Source: Acidothermaceae bacterium
Lineage (GTDB): Bacteria > Actinomycetota > Actinomycetes > Acidothermales > Acidothermaceae
Direction of reading: 5' to 3'
Assembly (NCBI GenBank): GCA_025925185.1
Contig: JAICLV010000023.1
Coordinates: forward strand, 1 to 21,429
DNA length: 21,429 nt
In this document: positions 17,128-21,429 of the stretch, piece by piece
Layout of the letters: every line of letters starts with the position of its first letter
Position numbering within the stretch: the first letter of the stretch is position 1
Position numbers and translations under genes: made by a program
Notes under the pieces: model-generated
Seen by the model: only the letters and a program-made list of their open reading frames with translations
What the model was told of the DNA's origin: nothing
The model's database searches: none

Positions 17128-18270
17128 TCACCCGCCGAACGCGCTGACGATCTCCGGCGTCACCTTGGCCACGAGCGCCGCCTCCTCGGGCGTTGAGTAG
17201 GTGACGACCTCCTTGCCGGCCGCTTCGTCGGGAAGCTGGTTGGTGCGGTGGTCGAGTTTGTCGGTCTGCACCTGGCCGCCGTCCTTGGACGTGTACCAGA
17301 TAGCGAACAGCATGGCGGCGTTCTTGTCCGGCGCGCCAGCCGTCAGATACCACGACGTGTCTTGCACCAGCACCGGCGTCGGAATCACGTATCCGAGCGG
17401 CGCTCCCTTTGCCAGCTGGGTTTTGACATCCTCAAGAGCGGCGGGCCGCAACGCCTGCGCGCCGGCGGACAACTTCACCAGCCCTGCGGTCGAACCTTGG
17501 ACGAGGTCGGGATTGACGTCCGACTTCAGCTTCTTCACGTAGTCGACCGTGCCCGACTCCCCGAGCGACACGGCCCAGATGTTGAACGGGAACCCGCGCG
17601 GGTCGACGCTGAGCTTGCCCTTCCACTTCGCGTCGGCGAGCGCCTGCCAGGTCGACGGAACGTCGGCGGCGTCCTTGATCACGTTCTTGTTGTAGGCGAG
17701 CACATACACCGACCGGTACTCGAGCAGGCCGCCGTCGGCGCCGACGATCGAACTCGGGACTCCGTAGTTCGCCCAGTTGGGGTTGGCGTCGACGAACCCG
17801 GACTGCGAGATCGTCGGCATGAACTCCTTGCGGCCTTGGATCAGATCCGGAAGCGGCTGTCCGGCCGCCTTCGCGGTGGACAGTTGAGTCGCTTGCTTGT
17901 CGGGATTCACCGCCGTGGTCTCAAGCTTCAGCCCAGGGTAGGTCTTGCTGAACTCCCCGAAGATTTGCTGCATCTCGGCGGGGTCCTCACCGCCCCAGAG
18001 CACGATCTTGCCTTCCTTCTTCGCGGCCTCGTACAGGCTTTGCAGATCGCCGCCGCTTGATGACGCGGTCGCGGGGCCGCCGGAGCCGCCGCTCGGCTGG
18101 GTCGGCGCCGTTGACGCCGCGCTGGATGAGCCCCCGCCGGTGGATGGGCCACTGCCGCTTGACGAACCACTGCTGCCGCACGCCGCGCTGAGCGCGGCGA
18201 GGGTCGCGGCCACCGCCGCCAGACAACTGCGCTGGATTCCCCGTGACGTTCTCAGGGTCGATATCGCCAT
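17128..18270 (-). CDS. ABC transporter substrate-binding lipoprotein, family 1 (FbpA/AfuA-like fold)
   Basis: A 380-aa extracytoplasmic binding protein. The lipobox is SAAC with Cys31, followed by an unusually long Ser/Gly/Pro/Ala linker to about residue 75 before the folded domain starts at DLQSLYEAAKKEGKIVLWGG. The pattern YNKNVIKDAADVPSTWQAL and the C-terminal WYTSKDGG are typical of the iron/2-aminoethylphosphonate/polyamine class. The clustered tyrosines (YYxY) that bind Fe3+ in FbpA are absent, so an organic ligand is likelier than iron. The ATG at 18268-18270 has only a weak purine-rich sequence upstream. It heads a three-gene importer operon, with an operator-like element about 70 bp upstream. 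Confidence 0.92.
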   Translation of the reverse strand: MAISTLRTSRGIQRSCLAAVAATLAALSAACGSSGSSSGSGPSTGGGSSSAASTAPTQPSGGSGGPATASSSGGDLQSLYEAAKKEGKIVLWGGEDPAEMQQIFGEFSKTYPGLKLETTAVNPDKQATQLSTAKAAGQPLPDLIQGRKEFMPTISQSGFVDANPNWANYGVPSSIVGADGGLLEYRSVYVLAYNKNVIKDAADVPSTWQALADAKWKGKLSVDPRGFPFNIWAVSLGESGTVDYVKKLKSDVNPDLVQGSTAGLVKLSAGAQALRPAALEDVKTQLAKGAPLGYVIPTPVLVQDTSWYLTAGAPDKNAAMLFAIWYTSKDGGQVQTDKLDHRTNQLPDEAAGKEVVTYSTPEEAALVAKVTPEIVSAFGG

Positions 18271-18338
18271 TGCCGGTCCCGTTCCTCAATTTGGTGGATC
18301 CCGCGATGGCCGAAGCGGGCATCGCCGGCACTCGATAA

Positions 18339-18354
18339 CGGGATGTTGTATCAA
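18339..18354 (-). promoter_or_regulatory. Operator-like element upstream of the FbpA-type transporter operon
   Basis: On the minus strand this reads TTGATACAACATCCCG, about 69 bp before the binding-protein start. TTGATACAA is a dyad with TTG/CAA arms, and ACAACAT is shared exactly with the element at 18470. A TTGAAT just upstream could be a -35 box, but no well-spaced -10 box is obvious. It lies in the 246-bp divergent region between the transporter and cupin operons. Confidence 0.5.
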
Positions 18355-18423
18355 GGATTCAATCTAGGGTCAACACGGCCGAATCGACCGTCGCGCGAGG
18401 GTGACCAAACTGCAACCAGGCGG

Positions 18424-18435
18424 GCCCGGCCGGGC
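18424..18435. repeat. 12-bp GC palindrome in the divergent intergenic region
   Basis: GCCCGGCCGGGC is a perfect palindrome midway between the two operator-like elements of the divergent promoter region (18271-18516). It may be chance at this base composition, or a minor site between the two promoters. Confidence 0.25.
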
Positions 18436-18458
18436 TTGTTTGACTGGCGCGCGCTCCC

Positions 18459-18487
18459 TTGACCCGCGGTTGTATACAACATACGTT
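18459..18487 (+). promoter_or_regulatory. Putative promoter of the cupin operon
   Basis: TTGACC (18459-18464) is a good -35 match and TACGTT (18482-18487) is a weak -10 fitting TANNNT, with a 17-bp spacer. The dyad TTGTATACAA occupies most of the spacer. Transcription would begin near 18494, about 23 bp before the cupin start codon. This is predicted from the sequence alone. Confidence 0.45.
18470..18485 (+). promoter_or_regulatory. Operator-like element with perfect dyad upstream of the cupin operon
   Basis: TTGTATACAACATACG contains the perfect 10-bp palindrome TTGTATACAA (18470-18479), which resembles GntR/FCD-family operators of the form TnGTnnACnA. It lies between the putative -35 and -10 boxes, where a bound regulator would block RNA polymerase. 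It matches the elements before the three minus-strand operons. Confidence 0.55.
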
Positions 18488-18516
18488 TCATCGAAAGAAC
18501 TGAGACGAGGTCCCTG

Positions 18517-19062
18517 ATGCCAACGACGAGTGGCCGCCCAGCCGGCCCGCGCTCGACGCCGACTGCGGTGCACACGAAGGTGCGCACACATCCGTACGAG
18601 ATGATGTTTCAGACGTTTCAGCATCGGCGCCATCTCGCGGAGACCGGCCGCGTCGTCATCAAGGGCGACGAGCTGCCGTGGCAGCAGTCGCGACAGGGTC
18701 GCAGCAAGTACTACCTGCACATCGACGCGGAAGATGTCGCAGTGCGCGACTGGATGTGCTTCCGCAAGGAGGTGCTGACCGAGTCAGGCGCCCACACGCA
18801 CCAAGGCGGGCTCGTCATCTACGTGCTTCGCGGCCACGGGTACAGCATCTTCGACGGCGAGCGGTTGGAGTGGAAGGTGGGCGACCTGCTGGTGCTGCCC
18901 GTCAAGCCCGGCGGAGTCGAACACCAGCACTTCAACCTCGATCCATCCGGAAGCAGCGAGTGGATTGCCTTTGTCTACCTGCCGTTCCTGCACGCGACAG
19001 GGTCGATGCTCACCCAAGTCAAAGAGCAGACGGGGTGGGACGCCCAGGAGGACTCGCAATGA
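18517..19062 (+). CDS. Cupin-domain protein 1, with metal-site histidines (gentisate dioxygenase N-half-like)
   Basis: A 181-aa single-cupin protein. His93 and His95 in GAHTHQGG plus His136/His138 in VEHQHFN could bind one metal, and GYSIFDGERLEWKVGD (109-124) resembles the stretch following the HxH motif in the N-terminal cupin of gentisate/salicylate 1,2-dioxygenases. The glutamate of the general cupin motif is missing, as in those ring-cleavage enzymes. The start ATG has GAGG about 6 bp upstream. Its stop overlaps the next cupin gene as ATGA, so the two proteins are probably made together and may form a complex. The dioxygenase link is inferred from motif spacing; the substrate is unknown. 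Confidence 0.85.
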   Translation: MPTTSGRPAGPRSTPTAVHTKVRTHPYEMMFQTFQHRRHLAETGRVVIKGDELPWQQSRQGRSKYYLHIDAEDVAVRDWMCFRKEVLTESGAHTHQGGLVIYVLRGHGYSIFDGERLEWKVGDLLVLPVKPGGVEHQHFNLDPSGSSEWIAFVYLPFLHATGSMLTQVKEQTGWDAQEDSQ

Positions 19063-19541
19063 CGTTGTTCGAGAACACGTTGCGAGCCGCGGCCACCGAA
19101 CGCGCGCGCCGGCTCGCGGGCGCGAACTTGCTGACCCGTGAAGGCGCGACCAGCGAGACGAACCCGATGGGCATCATGCACTGGTACCTGCACCCCGACC
19201 TCGAAGGGCCGAGCACGCGGTCGCTGTATTGCCATCAACTCGAGATCCCGGTCGGCTCGCGAAGCGGCAAGCTGCAGTGCCAGGGCGGCACGTTGCACTA
19301 CGTCCTCGAAGGCAGCGGGCACACCGACCTCGACGGCGTCCGGCATGAGTGGACCGCTGGCGACGTCATCGCGATCCCGATCAAAGAGCGCGGCGTGACG
19401 TACCAGCACGTCAATGACGGCGCCGACGTCGTCCGCCTGCTCGTGGTCAACCCGAACTTCGACTCCGCGCTCGGCCCTGAGGCGGGTGTGGAGCTGAAGG
19501 TGCTTGAGGACTCGCCGGACTTCACGGCGTCGCGGACATGA
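19059..19541 (+). CDS. Cupin-domain protein 2, metal-site histidines replaced
   Basis: A 160-aa single-cupin protein that aligns with its neighbour: QGGTLHYVLEGSG (75-87) against QGGLVIYVLRGHG, and WTAGDVIAIP against WKVGDLLVLP. The HTH ligand motif of cupin 1 is Leu72-Gln73-Cys74 here, and HQH is Tyr115-Gln116-His117, so a standard cupin metal site is unlikely. In gentisate and salicylate dioxygenases the C-terminal cupin likewise lacks the metal ligands, and its position after cupin 1 matches that order. A strong AGGAGG (19046-19051) lies 7 bp before the start, and the gene overlaps both neighbours by 4 bp. It probably serves as structural or regulatory partner of cupin 1. Confidence 0.85.
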   Translation: MTLFENTLRAAATERARRLAGANLLTREGATSETNPMGIMHWYLHPDLEGPSTRSLYCHQLEIPVGSRSGKLQCQGGTLHYVLEGSGHTDLDGVRHEWTAGDVIAIPIKERGVTYQHVNDGADVVRLLVVNPNFDSALGPEAGVELKVLEDSPDFTASRT

Positions 19542-20323
19542 CCGGTGCGCCGTCCGTCTTCGCCGTCCACCAGGTCGTGGTCGGGCGGCGGCGGCTGCCG
19601 CTGCGCAATTGCCTGCTGCGCGGTGGCGACGACCGGATCGTCGACTTCGCTTACTCGTTGTGGGTGGCGACCGCCGGCTCGTCGGTGGTCTTGGTCGACA
19701 CCGGGTTCGACGAGCAGGTCGCGCGCCGACGCGGCATCGACTTCGAACGCACGGCGGTGCAAGCGCTGCGCGAGCTCGACCTGGAACCCGCCGACGTCTC
19801 GACGATCGTCTTGACCCACCTGCACTTCGACCACGCGGGCGGCCTCGACGCGTTCGCCAACGCGAGGGTGTTCGCGCAGCGGGCCGACCTCGACTTCTAC
19901 ACCGGCGAGTTCATGCGCTTTCGGCTGTGCGCAAGCGCCGTGGAGGACGCCGACATCGCCGCGGTGCAGAAACTGCGCGCCGACGACCGCCTCGAGTTGC
20001 TCTCGGGCGACGCGCGCATCGTCGACGGGGTCGACGCGCTGCACATCGGCGGGCACACGCCCGGCATGCAGGCGGTGCGCGTGCGCACCGCGTCGTCCGA
20101 TCTCGTCTTGGCCTCGGATGCCGCCCACCTGTACGCGAACCTCGAGGCGCAGGTTCCGTTCCCCGTCCTGAACGACGTCCCGACCAGTTGCGTCGCGTTC
20201 GAGCGGCTCGCCGGGCTCGCGGCGGACGGCGCGGTCGTCGTCCCGGGCCACGACGGCGCGGTGATGGACCGGTTCGAGCGGATGGCCGGGCGGCGCGGCG
20301 AGTTCATCTCGCGGCTGGGCTGA
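19538..20323 (+). CDS. Metallo-beta-lactamase-fold hydrolase, lactonase-like
   Basis: A 261-aa protein with a complete dinuclear metal site: His94, His96, Asp98 and His99 in THLHFDHAGG, His173 in GGHTPGMQ, Asp194 in ASDAAH and His238 in PGHD. The order, spacing and length fit the AHL lactonase/AttM/4-pyridoxolactonase group, which opens lactone rings, though other esterases share it. No signal peptide is visible. It overlaps the cupin 2 gene by ATGA and has no clear ribosome binding site of its own, so translation is probably coupled. It is the last gene of the operon; an 18-bp tandem repeat starts at its stop codon. In this cluster it may open a lactone intermediate, which is inference. Confidence 0.9.
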   Translation: MTGAPSVFAVHQVVVGRRRLPLRNCLLRGGDDRIVDFAYSLWVATAGSSVVLVDTGFDEQVARRRGIDFERTAVQALRELDLEPADVSTIVLTHLHFDHAGGLDAFANARVFAQRADLDFYTGEFMRFRLCASAVEDADIAAVQKLRADDRLELLSGDARIVDGVDALHIGGHTPGMQAVRVRTASSDLVLASDAAHLYANLEAQVPFPVLNDVPTSCVAFERLAGLAADGAVVVPGHDGAVMDRFERMAGRRGEFISRLG

Positions 20324-20356
20324 CCGGCGCGGTTGGGCTGACCGGCGCGGTTGGGC
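20321..20356. repeat. Two tandem copies of an 18-bp unit beginning at the hydrolase stop codon
   Basis: The unit TGACCGGCGCGGTTGGGC occurs twice without a gap, and the first copy begins with the TGA stop of the hydrolase gene. It looks like a recent slippage or duplication. The remaining gap to 20502 (about 146 bp) shows no clear terminator, promoter or RNA gene. Confidence 0.8.
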
Positions 20357-20502
20357 TGAGCGCCACGTCACGAACCACCCGATTGGCGCAGTCAAGGTAG
20401 GGGGGTCGATCAGCCGATCCTCTCAACACGGGCGCGGAGTTGGCTGGATCATTGAGGGCCATCCTGACGCAACCGGTGCGATCCGTGACAGTGGAGGTGG
20501 AC

Positions 20503-20970
20503 GTGGCTGCCGCACCTTATTTCGGCCAACCACCGAGTCCTGGTGTCTCGCTGCGCCCCGGAGCGGTAGCGGTGCCGGCGCTGGCGAGTCAGGTGCGACC
20601 CGCCCTCGTGCTCCCGGAGCGGGAGACCCGCGAGCTGATCGCGGCGGCGCGTGCCAACGACGTCGGCCAGGGCGGTACCTTTGCCGCCGGGCCAGCCGGC
20701 GTGCAGGTGTGGAGCGGCGCGTTCGATGGCCCGGGTGGGACCCGGGGCCACGCGCTTCACCTCGGCTCGGTCGATTGGAGCTACAACACGCCGGTCAAGC
20801 ACTACGCCACGATCTATCGCGCGATGGTGACGGCAGACGGCGTCGCCTGCGGCGAGACCACGGCCTCCATCCTGGCCCGGGTGCTCGCGCTCACCGGCCT
20901 GTCGATGGACGGCACTCGCCTATCACTCGCCGCGCCGCCCGCGCGCGACCCGTTCCGCCGCCGCATCTGA
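20503..20970 (+). CDS. Hypothetical protein, unrecognised
   Basis: A 155-aa soluble protein that I do not recognise. I prefer the GTG at 20503 because GGAGG (20493-20497) lies 5 bp upstream; the frame also opens from a TTG at 20440 and from GTG codons at 20485, 20491 and 20497. The N-terminal third is rich in Pro, Ala and Val. The middle carries GGTFAAGPAGVQVWSGAFDG and a compact stretch ending in VDWSYNTPVKHYATIYRA, which suggests a beta-rich fold. The C-terminus is basic. There is no signal peptide or membrane segment. It lies 179 bp after the hydrolase gene and converges with the small membrane protein gene, so it may not belong to the catabolic cluster. Confidence 0.6.
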   Translation: MAAAPYFGQPPSPGVSLRPGAVAVPALASQVRPALVLPERETRELIAAARANDVGQGGTFAAGPAGVQVWSGAFDGPGGTRGHALHLGSVDWSYNTPVKHYATIYRAMVTADGVACGETTASILARVLALTGLSMDGTRLSLAAPPARDPFRRRI

Positions 20971-21009
20971 GCGAGGCACGGTCCATTCGGTGATCATGGG
21001 CTCACCCGC

Positions 21010-21189
21010 TCAGGGATACCGCGGCGGGCGCCGCCGCCAAGGGAGCGCGCTCAGGATCACGGCCAACAACGCCGCCCCCGACAACCCGATCGCAACGTAG
21101 TACAGCCCTGGCCGCGTGAGCAGCAGGCCGATTCCGACGAGCACCGCTGCGACGAACACCACCGCGCCCGACAACTTGATCACCAGCAC
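21010..21189 (-). CDS. Small two-helix membrane protein (59 aa)
   Basis: A 59-aa protein starting at GTG 21187-21189; an in-frame TAG at 21214-21216 prevents a much longer form, and a second GTG (21181-21183) is an alternative start. Residues about 8-24 (AVVFVAAVLVGIGLLL) and about 31-50 form two hydrophobic helices joined by TRPGLYY, followed by a basic Arg/Pro-rich tail (WRRRPPRYP). Third codon positions are mostly G or C, as in the neighbouring genes. No good ribosome binding site is visible. It lies 36 bp after the end of a proline-rich protein gene on the same strand, so they may be co-transcribed. The function is unknown. Confidence 0.6.
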   Translation of the reverse strand: MLVIKLSGAVVFVAAVLVGIGLLLTRPGLYYVAIGLSGAALLAVILSALPWRRRPPRYP

Positions 21190-21225
21190 GGGCTGCCCAC
21201 CCGAACCTTGCGACTAGTCGAGCCG

Positions 21226-21429
21226 TCAGCCATGCGAAGGCGGGACTTCGGGGCCCTCATCGACCTCGAAGCCGCCGGCAGGCGCCTGCCGAGGCGGCCC
21301 GCTCGGGCCGTCACCACCGCCCAGCGGCTCGGACGCCGGCGGCTGCGGCGCGCCGGGCACAGGCGGGGCCGACACGGGCGAGAACGGGCTAGCCGGCCGC
21401 GCGGGCGGCTGCAGTCCGGGAACAGCCGC
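21226..21429 (-). CDS. C-terminal part of a proline-rich protein (5' end outside window)
   Basis: An open frame runs from the window edge for 67 codons to a TGA at 21226-21228. The visible part is dominated by Pro, Ala and Gly (about a quarter proline, e.g. PPVPGAPQPPASEP) and ends in an acidic stretch, FEVDEGPEVPPSHG. Such tails are common as disordered C-termini of actinobacterial envelope or cell-division proteins, but no domain is visible and I cannot assign a function. Because GC-rich DNA can give proline-rich frames by chance, support is moderate; the clean stop just before the membrane-protein gene favours it being real. Confidence 0.5.
   Translation of the reverse strand, partial: AAVPGLQPPARPASPFSPVSAPPVPGAPQPPASEPLGGGDGPSGPPRQAPAGGFEVDEGPEVPPSHG

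Noticed and set aside
14128..18270. Iron-uptake system
   Set aside because: The family resembles FbpABC, but the iron-ligand tyrosines are missing in the binding protein and no iron-box-like site is visible; the operator-like element links it to the catabolic genes.
1..21429. CRISPR arrays, tRNA or rRNA genes, insertion sequences, prophage genes
   Set aside because: No regularly spaced repeats, no tRNA-like cloverleaf seen by eye in the gaps, and no transposase or integrase motifs in any frame.

Overview
The window is high-GC DNA with frequent GTG starts, Cys-anchored lipoproteins with Ser/Thr/Gly-rich linkers, and an isoleucyl-tRNA synthetase that lacks the C-terminal zinc finger. This fits an actinobacterium (Actinomycetota); I cannot name the genus. 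I see no rRNA, tRNA, CRISPR array, insertion sequence or transposase.

Layout. (1) Positions 1-2852 (+) hold the 3' part of ileS, a housekeeping gene. (2) Positions 2856-20323 hold a gene cluster that looks catabolic, in four transcription units. Unit A (minus, 11726 down to 2856) encodes a lipoprotein solute-binding protein, two ABC permeases flanking an ATPase (NitT/TauT/SsuABC type), a 3-hydroxyisobutyrate-dehydrogenase-like enzyme, a double-length NodB/PuuE-like amidohydrolase, an FMN/4Fe-4S/FAD old-yellow-enzyme-type reductase and an Ohr peroxidase. Unit B (minus, 14031 to 11954) encodes an iron-type alcohol dehydrogenase and a second 3-hydroxyisobutyrate-dehydrogenase-like enzyme. Unit C (minus, 18270 to 14128) encodes a complete Fe3+/polyamine-type ABC importer: lipoprotein, fused double permease and ATPase with a C-terminal TOBE-like region. 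Unit D (plus, 18517 to 20323) encodes two small cupins and a metallo-beta-lactamase-fold hydrolase. (3) Positions 20503-21429 hold an unrecognised 155-aa protein (+), a 59-aa two-helix membrane protein (-) and the C-terminal end of a proline-rich protein (-).

How the parts fit together. Nine gene junctions inside the four units are stop/start overlaps (eight of 4 bp, one of 8 bp), so each unit is probably co-translated. The region upstream of all four units carries a similar 16-17 bp element, roughly YTGYATACAAYATCCCG; at unit D its core is the perfect dyad TTGTATACAA. I infer one regulon under a single regulator, possibly GntR/FCD type, encoded outside the window. The enzyme set suggests uptake and breakdown of a small, probably cyclic, organic acid: C=C reduction, cyclic amide/imide and lactone hydrolysis, cupin-type oxygenation, and several alcohol dehydrogenation steps. 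The substrate is not identified. No CoA ligase, aldehyde dehydrogenase or regulator gene is visible.

The most interesting items are the shared operator-like element; the tandem cupins, which resemble the two halves of gentisate 1,2-dioxygenase split into two overlapping genes; and the duplicated amidohydrolase whose second half has lost a conserved histidine.
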